From the NCBI RefSeq assembly GCF_030253575.1, contig NC_080564.1:28609561-28673560 (forward strand): DNA of 64,000 nt, written 5' to 3'. This stretch comes from Rhododendron vialii. Lineage: Eukaryota > Streptophyta > Magnoliopsida > Ericales > Ericaceae. The notes beneath the pieces are model-generated. The model did no database searches, was not told the DNA's origin, and saw nothing but the letters and a program-made list of their open reading frames with translations. Numbering within the stretch: position 1 is the first letter of the stretch; every line of letters begins with the position of its first letter. Positions 11,254 through 22,516 of this stretch are shown here, one piece after another. The position numbers were made by a program, and so were the translations under genes.

Positions 11254-13581
11254 TGTTAGGACCACGGGTCACGGTCTCTCTGTGCTTGCTCTTAATTAAT
11301 TGCATCCAAAGTCTAGGTTGAATATTTTATTTTTTTATCTTGTACCTAGATCTATGGTTTCTGTTGGGTTATTTATTTGTGTTGATTAGTTTCTTAGCAT
11401 GTTTCATTTAGTTTGTTTTTTTAAAAAAAAATTTTGGATTATCATTCTGCCTTTTTATCTTAAAAAAAATACAAAAAGATTTTGTTTTGGTTATATGATA
11501 GAAAAACTGAAAAATTTCATTTCTTTTCCCTTCGAGTGTAAGCTGGGCATGATAGTCTATGTTGTGGCGTAGTTGATTGTCATGAGTTTTTATGAGTATG
11601 AACATTTTGACTTTTATTGTGCATACTCCATGATCCCTCCACAACGTGAGAAGTTTTGAAGGTTATATGCATGATTTTTGACATTGTGATGCACACTTGC
11701 TCATAACTATGATGGATGGTTTCTTGATTTAGTGTCTTAGTTCTCATGAACTTGGCATATATCTTGTGACCTACCTTTTGAGATTGACCTATGGCTACCA
11801 TTCCCTTTGTGATGATATCATTTTTATTTGCTCTTCTCTCCTGAAAGCACCTATTCGTTTATTCTCAACCTATCCGGGCATTCACTTAGTAGCTGGGCAA
11901 TTGGAGTGATGTATTCTCCTCCCTCTAACCATTCGCGTCAAAAAGGTGGATAGACCTTGTGAAGGTATGCTTGTTGGACCACTTGCTTAGTAACCGGACA
12001 GTTAGAGTGAAGTATTCTCTCTCTGAAAGTTCGCGTCAAACAGCAGTGGGGTAAGAAAGAAAGAAAAAAAAAGAAAAGAAAAGAAAAAAGAGAACTTATT
12101 ATTATAGTACTAAAGAAAGGGAAATGTGCTGTTGTGAGGGAGTTTTGTACTCTCTCATTTTCATTGAACCACATTGAGGACCTAGCTTGGTTTGACTTCT
12201 TGAGGGGGAGTCATCTTGATATGCCTATTGTTTATGAGAACATAGGTCCAAAATTGAGTTAACTTGATATTTTGGTCATTGAAACACACACACACAATTT
12301 CGTTTGTCAAAGATCATGGTGTGTTGCATTCTTAATGCCTTACTAGTGGTTTCATCATTGAGCATGTTATTTGATAGTCTTGATGTTCATTTTCCTGGAT
12401 TCTTATGGCATGATACTTGCTCAATGTTGATATATAGCTTGCTCTTACTCTTACTCTCTCAAGATTTATTTTATTATTGGTTATGAACATCATTGCTTCT
12501 AGTGGATTCTTTTATTTTCCTACTTCTACCTTTGTCATTCCATGACAAAAAGGGGGAGTAATTTGTTGAGCAGATTGTGCTTCTTTAGTGTTTCTGCAGC
12601 TTTACAGGACGGGACCTCAATCTGTTAGGGGATAGTTTTTTCTGTGTCGTGTGTGTTTGTCATGGAAGTGCCAAAGGGGGAGATTGTTAGGACCATGGGT
12701 CACGGTCTCTCTGTGTTGGCAAATTCCAAGACAAAAACACATTTATTTGTATCCCCATTTATCGAGTTGTATTTTATTTATTTTTGTTTCTAGAGTGTCT
12801 GTTTAGGAAATGGAAGGAAATCAATATTATGTAATTGAGAGTGAGTGTTTCGTACAGGTAGAAAAGGAAAGAATTATTCTCGTGAGGAAAGAAATAGGTG
12901 CTCATGGAAAGACTTGCTGGACATGGTAAGGATTTGCTGCAGATGGAAACGATCTTTCGGTAATTGCAAGACGCAGTAATTTATCTAAGCAATCTATTAA
13001 GGCATGAGATTTTTTTGATTGCCGAGGACGTTGTAATTATTTAAGGACGATGGGTTAGGAAATAATGAGTGTGAGAGAGAGCTGCCATCAAAGGTTTCAA
13101 AAACCCATATCATCTGAATATAGAAAAGACGATCAGCTCTTGTGGTTTTTTGGTGCACCTCGAAAACTAATAACGTCATGCTCTAAAAGATTAACTTCAA
13201 GGGGTTTTCATCTACATCTACAATTGGTCCCTAATCTAAGCCCTTTCGTGGAGTTCGAAAGTCATTTTTGGAAGGCTCGTGGATTCGAGGCAGCGGCGGT
13301 CAAGTATTCAGAGAGGTGTGCGTGGATTCGGCAAGAGCATCTAGGTTTAGGTTTGTGGAGTTCAAACTTATTGTAAGAGTTCTTGTAACCTCGTGTTTAG
13401 TAGTGCTTGATTTCTTCTCGTGGTTTTTTCCCGTTTAGGGTTTCCCACGTATATCTTGCGTTTATCTATTTGGTTGCTTTCGTTTGTGCGATTAATCTTG
13501 TTATCAATTGGTGGGTTGATCAATTGACAAGATAAAAAATAGCAAATCCCTAAACCTATATAGGCGATCTAGGATTTTTCA
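11254..13581 (+). mobile_element. Sirevirus-like Ty1/copia deletion derivative
   Basis: Flanked by the 5-bp duplication AGGAT (11249-11253 and 13582-13586). The left end keeps only the first ~35 bp of an LTR (TGTTAGGACCACGGG...), then jumps to internal 3' sequence. A full 3' LTR (12685-13581) follows. Three polypurine motifs with GGGGGAG (near 12211, 12547 and 12675) precede the 3' LTR; multiplied polypurine tracts are a known Sirevirus trait. No gag or pol remains. An internal degenerate duplication of about 100 bp lies at 11870-12040. Confidence 0.75.
12685..13581 (+). repeat. 3' LTR of the copia derivative (897 bp)
   Basis: Starts TGTTAGGACC directly after the polypurine tract ccaaagggggagat and ends with TTTTTCA, followed by the target duplication AGGAT. 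The first 35 bp match 11254-11289 with few differences. Confidence 0.75.
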
Positions 13582-13586
13582 AGGAT

Positions 13587-14201
13587 TACATTCAATGGAA
13601 ATTGAATGTTTTCCAACGGACAGACTAAAACATCAGTCATATTAGAATGAACTCAGCAGAAGGATCTTCCATAAGAGTTTGGAAAACTCATCTCATCCAG
13701 CACATTTCCAACAGTACCATATGCCGCAGAAGCAATCCCATTATATCCTGAAATCCCAGCAAACTAGTTTACAGCATACATCATCAAATGCTGTAGAAGT
13801 ATATCAGCTCCTTATTCAGCCATGACATAAGCAATATGAGCATCAGTAGTTGGACCAGAAAACATGTTCAGAATGGCAAATACTCAGTTATCTCTTGCCC
13901 TCCTCACAGTTGGAAGTTGAAAAGAGATAATGGTGTACACCACGAACAACAACCCCATCACATCTCAGGCTTCACCACGAGAAAATTCAGCAATATATCA
14001 GCAAAATCCCTTTCTCATTCTATACCTTAAGCTCTCTTCATATTGCACCCAATTTTAGTGAAAATCAGGCCAAGCCTGATGTAGGACTCTTAGCCCTCCA
14101 AATCTGTGGAGTCGAAAGAGTGGTAGAATAACCTTCATCATCTCCATGACTTTATATCACTAATCTCCAGCTCTCTAAATTCTCTTAGCCCTCCATATAT
14201 A
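13587..14201. other. Unassigned non-coding region with TTAGCCCTCC repeats
   Basis: No gene. A loose repeat containing tagccctcc plus ggagttga recurs near 13905, 14090, 14187 and 14252. It may be the downstream part of the neighbouring LINE, but I cannot prove that. Confidence 0.35.
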
Positions 14202-16137
14202 TTAGGAGTTGAGAAGAGAAATAATCAGTACAGGAGAGGCGAGATAACCTCTTAGCCCTCCCAACATTGGAGTTGACAAAAAGGCCAATTGCCAGGGGTC
14301 TCCCAATAAAATGCAGCTTGACATTACAGACTCAATAATCCCACTAAAAGAAAAAAGACTCCAAACACATAAGAGGGACAGACACCACCCTGCACTACAC
14401 CCAGCAAGAACAAAAGAGAGACCAATCATAACACCCCCAATCCCCACCATCCAGACCTGATCTCTCACACAAAGCCTTAATCTTATTAGAGTCTCCACCA
14501 ATGCACCTACTGACTTCAACTGATATAATACACTCCACAATTCCTGTCTACTTACTGCTTCATTGGGGGCATACACATTGACAATGACATACTCCTACTA
14601 CAAGAAAATCAGGATCTAACAACGGTAAAAAACGTCACTAAAAAATACAAAAAGCGTTGCTAAAAACAATACCAACGGTTCACCAACCGTTGTGAGATAT
14701 CCGTTGTAGAGGTATAGCAACAATTTTGACGAGCGTTGGTGCAGATTTTTTTTTAGTAACGGTTTCTTTAGCAACGCTTGTAACCGTTGCTAAAGGCAAG
14801 TTTTTTTTTTTTAAATATGGGGTACATGGCAGCCACATGGCCTCCACCTGTCTCCCACATGGCACTGACGTGGCCCCCACTTGTCGCCCACGTGGCACTG
14901 ACGCTGCGTGGCGCATGGAAGGCAACACAACAATTTTGCTCCTCTTGGGAATCGAACCCAGGACCTCGCGTATGCACGCACGAGTGCAAACCAGTTGGGC
15001 TAGCCCAACAGATCTTATGTAATATTAAGGGCCTTCTAATATTTATACTATGCAAACTGGTTGGGCTAGCTTATGTCATTAGAGTCTTATCGATTTCTTC
15101 TGAATCCAAGTTCTTAAATTCGGTTTATACTATACAAACACATACTTTTTTTTTTTCCGATTGGAACCGTTTATTTTTTACATAGTAAAGAGTACATCCT
15201 TCATATGAAAAATGAAATTAATCAGGTATTGTTACATACTTGATCGGGCAGAAAAATTTATTTTACTAATAAAATTTTGTCTCAATAAAGAAGTTTTCTA
15301 AACTCGATCAAGCCAAATTTTTATGAGAATGATTTAATCAACAAGGAAAACAAAATCAATGGTCTCAATCATCATAGTTGTGTTGTGGTCGAGTTGCTAT
15401 TGTACGTTCAAATACAACACAAGACGTAGTTTAATTGTTATCATAAATTACATGAAACGTATATATTTTAAATATAATTACAAATCCGATTGAGTCAAAT
15501 TTTTACGAGAACGATTTAATCAACATGAAAAAAAAGTCAACCGTCTCGATCGTTAGTTCGAATTTGGAAAACAGATCGCATGAAAGAAAATTGGTTTTGG
15601 TGGTGTGAAAATCTACTAACGGTTAATGAAAACCGTCGCTATAGTCCGGTTTATAGTAACGGTTATTGGAAACCGTTGCTATAGTCCGGTTTTTAGTAAC
15701 GGTTATGGAAAACCGTTGCTATAGTCTTGTAATCTAGTAACGATTGCATGAAAACCGTTGATATAGTCCTGTTTCTAGTAACGTTTTGCAAACTGTTGCT
15801 ACACACCATCTATACCGACTGTTTTTTCAACCGTTACTAAAAAAACCGTTGGGAGATCCCAAATTTCTTGTAGTGTCTAGCCCTACCAAAATCCAGTCAA
15901 CATAACAAAATGCCTATGAATTATGACTTCTCTTGGTTTGAAATTTTCTGGATTCCATATCGTTAATACTCCCCCAGACAGACCAACAACCCCAGACTCA
16001 GCATATACAAATTCAGAAGAACCCCATATTCTTTGAACAATAGGCCTTTCAAAACTCTCACAAGTAAAGCCGACACGTTTTACTTGCTTACTCAAAAAAA
16101 CATATGTTCCTTCAACCTTATATGAGACTGAACGCAA
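14202..16137 (-). mobile_element. LINE endonuclease-domain fragment, split by a CACTA element
   Basis: On the minus strand, 16137-15883 encodes a stretch with GLSGGVLTIWNP and ending TGFW, like the L1-type endonuclease motif GGxxxxW. After the CACTA element the coding resumes near 14590-14510 with VNVYAPNEAVSRQELW, the next conserved block of the same domain. A stop lies between TGFW and the junction, and the rest of the element is not recognisable. It is therefore a dead fragment, older than the CACTA insertion. Confidence 0.75.
14596..15874. mobile_element. Non-autonomous CACTA (En/Spm) element inside the LINE
   Basis: Ends are TACTACAAGAAAA (left, first base changed from C) and TTTCTTGTAGTG (right), inverted CACTACAAGAAA termini typical of plant CACTA elements. 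Flanking triplets are TCC and TCT, a 3-bp duplication with one mismatch. Subterminal repeats around the core GTAACGGTT and its inverse are dense at both ends. There is no transposase. Confidence 0.85.
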
Positions 16138-16423
16138 ATGTGATTGTGATTGTGATTCAACCTTATACGAGACTGAACGGAACTTTGAAGCTGTTTCTTC
16201 TTGTCAATGAGACTTTGGATTGAAATTGCTTCATTTTGTCATGTGGGGGTGGTGTCAGTACACTTTTTGAAATCGGTATAGTGAAAATCCTTGGTGCAGA
16301 ATGATAGTTCATCTAAGTTTATGTGTTCTTCTTTATATGCTCCTGTTGCTTATTATTTAAAACTACGATTTTGTGAAATATCTCAGATAGAATTGGTGTA
16401 AAAGAATGGATGTTCTGTTCTTG
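16138..16423. other. Flank of the gypsy insertion
   Basis: A short imperfect duplication (caaccttatatgagactgaacg, near 16106 and 16160) is joined by gattgt repeats. Nothing else is seen. Confidence 0.4.
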
Positions 16424-16428
16424 GTTTT
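16424..16428. repeat. Target-site duplication, left copy (GTTTT)
   Basis: GTTTT here and at 27623-27627 directly flank the gypsy LTRs. This is the 5-bp duplication made by its integrase. Confidence 0.85.
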
Positions 16429-16997
16429 TGTAGGGGTTCGATTTGACGGGACCTTGACCTGAATTAATATTTCTCCTCCGCTGCTCCGTTCCCCTGCCTC
16501 TGGACCTGCAACAAGTCACTAGGGCTGGAATAGCCCAGTGACCCTCCAACGATCAAGTCAGACCTCAGGGGAGGATGTAGATCTAGGGTTAGGGTTAGGG
16601 AAGAATTGCATACCTCTCTTCACGAGTATCCCTTTGTATTTATAAACCTAGGTTTACTTGGCCTCCAAGTTAACGCGTGGGGGTCACGCTCAGGTAACCG
16701 CCTCGGGTGACATCATAGGTGACGCATCGGATAAGGCAGTTACGGAGCACATGGCCAGGTTTGATTCTCATGATTATGTCCGCCACGTAATCCTCATGGA
16801 CCCCCCTTAGAATAACTTCTCCTGGGAGGCTAAGGGAGCACCGAAACGGGAGCACGCCGTGTCATCATTAACCGAGCCTCAAACCGAACCGTATGACAAG
16901 ACTTCTAGCCGCCACCGTCTTAACGATCGCGCCTCCAAGGGGACATTGGTTCGGAACACATGGCCAGGTTACCGTCTCGATAACCGAGGCCGCTACA
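16429..16997 (-). repeat. 3' LTR of the gypsy element (569 bp)
   Basis: Matches 27066-27622 throughout. It differs by about 16 substitutions, two 1-bp indels and a 12-bp extra segment at about 16580-16600, where TTAGGG-type units are repeated. Termini are TG and CA. Confidence 0.92.
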
Positions 16998-17012
16998 ATA
17001 GCCCCTCAACTC
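16998..17012 (-). promoter_or_regulatory. Polypurine tract of the gypsy element
   Basis: On the minus strand the bases immediately before the 3' LTR read GAGTTGAGGGGCTAT, the purine-rich primer for plus-strand synthesis. Confidence 0.6.
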
Positions 17013-17384
17013 TCTGGAGCCCTACATCTTGGCTCCGGGGAATTGATATCCTTACGAACCCCCGGTACGAGAATCTCACCTACTCCTGTTACTGAGCGAC
17101 TTTGGGAGGTGACAAACAGTTAACCCTAGCCGTCGGGGCCACGTGTCGATAATTCTCGGCCTTCAAGGAGTTTGATTGCTGTCTCGACACATGCCGTGTC
17201 AGCTGATTGGTACGAAACACCTTCCTCGGGAACACGTGTCAGTGTGCTAATGGCCTGACTCTTCGGCGCTTCTGACCTCGGTGTAGAGCCCTTAATGCCG
17301 ACCGTCCAATGAGGACGCGTGTCAGAGATCCAACGGCTCTGAGCACGACGCCTCGTTTCCCGCGCAACTCTTTGACCCTCTCAC

Positions 17385-17393
17385 TATAAATAG
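17385..17393 (+). promoter_or_regulatory. TATA box of the antisense gene in the gypsy element
   Basis: TATAAATAG on the plus strand in a GC-rich region, about 0.5 kb upstream of the antisense coding start. A plausible 5'-UTR intron follows (donor GTATAA at 17520, acceptor TTGCTAG at 17888), leaving the ATG at 17899 ten bases into the next exon. Confidence 0.55.
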
Positions 17394-17898
17394 GGAAGAC
17401 GAAGACAGACCGGCCATTTCCTCTGTGCTTCGAAGACGAACCATTGCCGCCGCCGCTGCCCTCCGCTTCTTGATCGAGAATTCAAGCGTTTTGGACGCAG
17501 ATCTTGACACGAAACCCAGGTATAATGATCTTTAGTTGCTAGCTTTCATGTTTTGATCATTTTCTTCAAGTTCATTTTCTTTAATCCACATTTTTACGCA
17601 TTGTGGTTGTGCCGCCGTTCGCCACTGTCTGGCTTACGGTGGCGCTGGGCGTCTCCATCGCTTTGTTCTTAACTTTCCCGAGGACTAAATTCGACCTGAG
17701 GACTATATTCATCCCGAGGCCAATCTTCAACCCGAGATCATAGGAACAACCACTGGCCTCGGAGACCCTTCCCGGAGAAGGGTCCCCGAAAATCTACCGA
17801 GGAGCGACGACCATTCCGTCCCATATGCTAGGTCATGTTACTTTTCCCTGGGCATATAGCTAACGGGCTCTTGCACATTTTTTGCTAGGTAGGGGCGA

Positions 17899-18960
17899 AT
17901 GGTTGTTCAAGTCTCCTCGGACAGTTCCAGTAGCTCATCTTCTGCTAATCTTGAGGAGATCTTTGAGGAAATTCGTGCTCAGGCTTTTTACCGAATTCCA
18001 TTGGATGCTATTGAACCTTCAGACCCTCTTAGAGCCTCACGTCCCGTCACAACCTTTGTCCCTTGGGAAATGGAGATCCCCAGTACGTCGAACCACGGAC
18101 CGGGCCCGTTCGCCGATGCCCCCGAAGAGGTTCGGGGACGAAGGAGGCCGATGAGGCCGTGTCCCTATCTGAATCAATACTTCAACGGGACCCCAGCTGC
18201 CTACACCGAGTTCAAAAGGGTTTACAGCATCCCTCTGGACGTAGAGGTTTGGCTGCTTCCTGACAACAACCCCAAGACTCTTCCTCACCGACCGGGGGAA
18301 TTGATTTTTCCCTTGATGGCAATCACTGAGGGAGGGGTTAGATTCCCCCTTCATCAATTCGTCCGACGGGTAATCCGGACCCTCTCTCTTACCTCCTCCC
18401 AGCTCACGGTAAACTCTTACCGAATTATCACCAGTGTCATTGAGCTAAGTAGGCAGTTCAACTTGACCTTTGGGGTCGAGGAACTCTTCGGCGTATATCT
18501 TGTGGGAGTCAACCGAGAGAGCAACCGGTACTACCTCTCTTGCAGGACGGGGTATGATACGTTCCTTGTTGACCGTCTCCCCGACTCCGAGGAATGGGCG
18601 AACATTTACGTCTCGGTAACCGAAAATTTTATGTTCGGACCCGGGGAGAATGCGAATACAGTCACCAGAGTGCAGTTTGGAACCGGAGCTCCTGGTTGGT
18701 AGAAATTACTCTTCGGTAGATGCTTTGCATGTTTTTGTTATGCCTTGCATACTTATACTGATCCCTTATTTTGGTATCGCCTTGCAGCCGAGGGCATCGT
18801 TCAAGAGCTTCGGGAAAGAGCTATTCGGGCCCAGATTACAGCGGCCTACGCCATTCTCATCACAAGTTGGTACGCACCAGAGCTGCTCGGGTATGCCCCA
18901 ACTTACACGAGCTTTTTAAAGAAGAAACCGAGGCAGCAAGGGGTCCCGAGGGCAGGGTGA
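17899..18960 (+). CDS. Antisense ORF of the Tat-type element (gypsy-type transposon domain protein)
   Basis: Opposite in sense to gag-pol. The first exon, 17899-18694, ends at a GT donor; splicing to the AG at 18786-18787 restores one frame (18788-18960) for about 322 residues. The N-terminus is Ser-rich. Residues about 130-230 contain RFPLHQFVRRVI, LTSSQLTVNSYRII and VYLVGVNRES, the pattern of the plant domain Pfam calls 'putative gypsy type transposon' (PF04195-like; assigned from memory of the pattern). The second exon gives an alpha-helical Ala/Arg-rich stretch. Family knowledge: Tat-lineage elements often carry extra ORFs, including antisense ones, of unknown role. Its own TATA box and introns suggest separate transcription. 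The far 3' exon assignment is uncertain. Confidence 0.6.
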
Positions 18961-19110
18961 GGATGGGGCAGAGGGAGAGGACGAGGGTGAGGGGAGAAGG
19001 GAAGAGGAGAGGCTGCGACCGAGACCAAGGGAAGTAACTCCGGGCCTCGGGGCACCCTTCACGAGGAAATTGATCGAGATACGCCCGAGAGAACCGGGCT
19101 TAGCGGGGAG

Positions 19111-19521
19111 ATGGCAGGTCCCGAAACTCGTGAGGTACTGAATCTCAGGCGCCGGAGGCCGGGAGGCCGGGGCAGGGGAACAGTCCCCGGTACGTCAGGC
19201 GCTGAAACTTCAAGGGCGACTCCTGTTTCACCACAGGAGCCCCTGGAAAAGAGGGCTCGGCATGAAGGGAGAGACAGAGAAGGGGGAGGAGATCAGGAGA
19301 CGATCCTGATCGAGAAGGAGCAGGGAGAGCCCGGAGGGGGGATTGGTGGAGCGGAGGAAGGTTCTTGGGTCAATCCGAGGGAACTCCCCTGGGCTCCGGA
19401 GTTTCGCCACTTCGTCGGTCGCCAGATCCATCATGCTGACAGTGTCAAGAACCTCGGTGTAGCCTTCGGGATGCTCCGGGGGAGCATTCTACGAGGGATG
19501 CCCGGGCTGTCACGGGCTTGA
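19111..19521 (+). CDS. Downstream exon of the antisense ORF, charged low-complexity segment
   Basis: A 136-codon open stretch rich in Arg, Gly and Glu, followed by a folded-looking segment (PELPWAPEF-like, ADSVKNLGVAFGML). Reading continues in a different frame to a GTAAGT donor at 19559, so either an indel or an unseen intron separates the pieces. It was probably once joined to 17899-18960. No domain is recognised. Confidence 0.4.
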   Translation: MAGPETREVLNLRRRRPGGRGRGTVPGTSGAETSRATPVSPQEPLEKRARHEGRDREGGGDQETILIEKEQGEPGGGIGGAEEGSWVNPRELPWAPEFRHFVGRQIHHADSVKNLGVAFGMLRGSILRGMPGLSRA

Positions 19522-19638
19522 CTGAGGACATCACGGCCGAGATAGGGCCCTTTTCACTGTAAGTTAATGGTTTTGCGCCCCGCTCTGTTCAATCTGAATG
19601 TTTGCACTTGGTGAATCTCTTTTGTTCTTTGTTTGTAG

Positions 19639-20198
19639 GCGGGCGCTCGGGCGTTGGCTATCAATGACCGGTGCAAAGCGCAGGAGAATGAGATCGAGAA
19701 GTTGAATCGGGAGTTAGCCCAGAAGGAGGAAGACCTGAAGCTGGCTCGGGAGACTTGTGAGCTCTACCTGGTGGACTTCCAACGATGCGACAGGGAGAGG
19801 GTGCAGGCAGAGGGCAGGGCCACTAAGGCCGAGGAGGATGCCAGTACCCTGAGAGTCACCCGGGCCACAGAGGTTGACTTCGCGAGGAAACGAGGCTACG
19901 ATGAAGGTTGGGACGTAGCCGGAGTAGAATATAAGAAGCAAGTTCGGGAGATCGAGGCCGAGCTGCATCGGGACCGTTTCTTGGACGGCCTTCGGTATGG
20001 CCATGAAGCCTTGGTAAAGAGGCTTAACCTCCCTGAAGACTCCGAGCACTTCCCGAGGCGCCTCCCAAAGAGCTTGTCCTGCCTGAGGAAGAGGAGGAGG
20101 TGCTGGAGCCCGCGTCCGAGGACCAAAACCCCGGGAACCCAGCCAGTCCAAATGCTCCTGCGCCCGAGGACCAGCTCGACCCCAACGCTCGTGCTTAG
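19639..20198 (+). pseudogene. Last exon of the antisense ORF, coiled coil, frameshifted
   Basis: After an acceptor (TTTGTAG, 19638) comes a long coiled coil with heptad-like charge pattern (ENEIEKLNRELAQKEEDLKL). At about 20053 the frame breaks. From 20055 the next frame gives an acidic tail (ELVLPEEEEEVLEP) ending at TAG 20196-20198. The shift looks like a 1-bp loss. The same coiled-coil plus acidic-tail layout is usual for proteins of this transposon family. Confidence 0.55.
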
Positions 20199-21088
20199 GA
20201 TAGTGTCTTCCTTTCCCCTTATCTTTGAGATTTCATGTTTTTTGATTATGTAGCTTTGATTGGATGGCTCCGGACATTTGGAGTTTGCCGTTCCAGGGTT
20301 TGTAAATATTTGATACCGAAACTGTACCCTTTTGTTTATGGTTTTGGCGCTATAACTCATGATGCTTGATGAATGAATGCTTTCTTTTCCTGAATGTTTT
20401 CTTTGAAATGCTTGTCTGATTGGTTTACTGCTTGGGTGATGATGCCCCTGCTTCGATGAGATTAAAAGAGTTGTAAAGCAAGTTTAACCGAAGCATTAAC
20501 CAAAGAATTTTGGCAAGCATAGAAAGGATGTTTATTCAGGGAAAAGTGACCTGATCCGGAGCCCCTGCTTTAGAAGCAAGAATTTATTGAATTTTGAATT
20601 TTCACGCCCCTGCTTGTTAACGGAAATAAGCCTAGCGAGGAGTAGAGGTGTGAGATGGTGTACTGCTTGGGGACGTAGGCTGAAGTCGCGAAGGGATATG
20701 GCTTCGGCCACAAGTTCGGGACGTAGCGAGTCCGAGCAGTGAGAGACTTTGGTGGGTCGGTATAAGGGGCTCGGGAGGAAGCCGAGTATCCTTACAGCGA
20801 GTGACCAAAAGTCCAAACGACCAAAGAGGCCGGGGTGACTTGGTGGGAATTTTGTTCGAGGGTATCACCATTGAAAGAACAATATCCCTGAAGTCGGTGT
20901 AAAAGCGGTCCGGGCAAGAACTGACCGAAGTGTAAGTAATTTAAACAGCAAAAGGTACAAGTAGTGCTAAGAAAAGAAAATTCTCATTCATACTTGTTGA
21001 GGTGCTGTCATTACATAAGCAGGTTGCCTTTGAAACTTAAAAGAAAACGAAATATAAAAGAAATGAATTGGGCTTCGGTAACCGAGTA
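20199..21088. other. Spacer between the convergent antisense ORF and integrase
   Basis: Non-coding: the 3' ends of the plus-strand antisense gene and the minus-strand pol converge here. Nothing else is recognised. Confidence 0.5.
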
Positions 21089-22315
21089 CTATCCATAGAA
21101 CTTCTTCAAGTTGTTTGCGTTCCATGTTTTAGGAATGGGGGAACCATTCAGCTTCTCCAATTTGTAGTTTCCTGAGCCGAGGTGCTTGAGGACTCGGTAA
21201 GGGCCCTCCTAGTTGGGCATTAGCTTTCGCTTTTTGGATTTCTCCACCACTTTTTTCCAGACGAGATCGTTAGGCTTGAATGACCTAAGGCGGACGCTTC
21301 GGTTGTAGCCTTTTGCAACCTCCTATTGGTACGACGCGAGCTTGATCCTTGCGTTGTCACGTTCCTCTTCAGCTAAGTCGAGGTCCGAAGCAATGCTGTC
21401 GTTGTTCACCGACTCATCAAAGTTTTCTGTACGCATTGTCGGAAGTCCGACTTGGAGAGGGATGACCGCCTTCATTCCAAATGCCAAGGAGAAAGGAGTG
21501 CGACCAGTGGATCGCCGAGGTGTAGTACGGTAGCCCCAGAGTACACTGGGTAGCCCTTCGGCCCACTTGCCTCGGCGTGACTCGAGTCGTCGCTTAAGTC
21601 CAGATGAAATTGCCTTGTTTGCAGCCTCGGCCTGTCCGTTGCCCTAAGGGTAAGCCGGAGTGGATGTGTCCCATTTGATGTCGTACTCATTTAATAGGGC
21701 TCGGTATTTCTATCCGGTAAACTGCCGTCCGTTGTCTGTAATAATGGCGAAAGGGACACCGAAGCGCGAAATGATATTTCGCCAGACGAAACGGATGACG
21801 TCTGCTTCTTCAATAGTTACCAAGGGTTCGGCCTGGACCCATTTTGAGAAATAGTCTGTGGAGGTTAGGAGGAACTTAAATCCTCTTGGGGCAACGGGGA
21901 GCTTACCGACGATATCCATGCCCCGTTGGGAAAAAGGCCAAGGGCTTGTGAGAGGGCTAAGATCCCGGGCTGGCTGGTGGATGATAGGGGCAAACATTTG
22001 ACATTTCTTGCAGCGTTTGACGAACTCTTCAGAATCTTTCTTCATTGTCGGCCACCAATACCCTTGGGATATGGCTCGGTGAGCGAGGGACCGCCCGTCG
22101 GAGTGGCAACCGCTGTCGCTGGCGTGAAGCTCTTCGATGATGCCCGAAACTTGATGTGGGTGCGCAACCAATAAGTATGGTCCGGTAAATGATCTTCGGT
22201 AAAGCTTGCCGTTGGGATTGAGCCAGAATAGAGCGGCTTTGTTTCGGAGTGGGTGAGCGTCTTTCTTGTCGGTAGGCAGGGTGTCATCGCGCAGGTAACC
22301 AATGATTTCATCCAT
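21089..22315 (-). pseudogene. gypsy integrase, interrupted by four TAG codons
   Basis: One continuous frame from the linker to the natural stop at 21089-21091. It shows a zinc-binding HHCC region (H..H, then CKKC) and the first core Asp in the segment around MDIVGKLP. The second lies in ITDNGRQFTG. The C-terminal part has GLKRRLESRRGKW, GYRTTPR and EGPYRVLKHLG. In-frame TAGs sit at 21710-21712, 21644-21646, 21323-21325 and 21209-21211. At least three fall where the family has Gln or Trp. No functional enzyme is possible. Confidence 0.9.
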
Positions 22316-22516
22316 ACAACTTTGGCCGAGGTCTATGTTGAGGATCCCGTTGCTTAATATGTCAAGCTCGAAACTGGGCTTATCAATGGCGTTGAAGGAG
22401 ATAGATCGATGTTCTGAAGAGGAGCAGGCTGAGGCGAGCCCTGCGAGTGCGTCGGCATGGGCATTCTGCTCTTGGGCGATATGCTCGACGCGGATAGCCT
22501 TAAAAGCTTTGATGAG

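Noticed and set aside
16584..16605. TTAGGG repeats as an interstitial telomere
   Set aside because: Only about two to three units, inside an LTR, and not the plant TTTAGGG unit.
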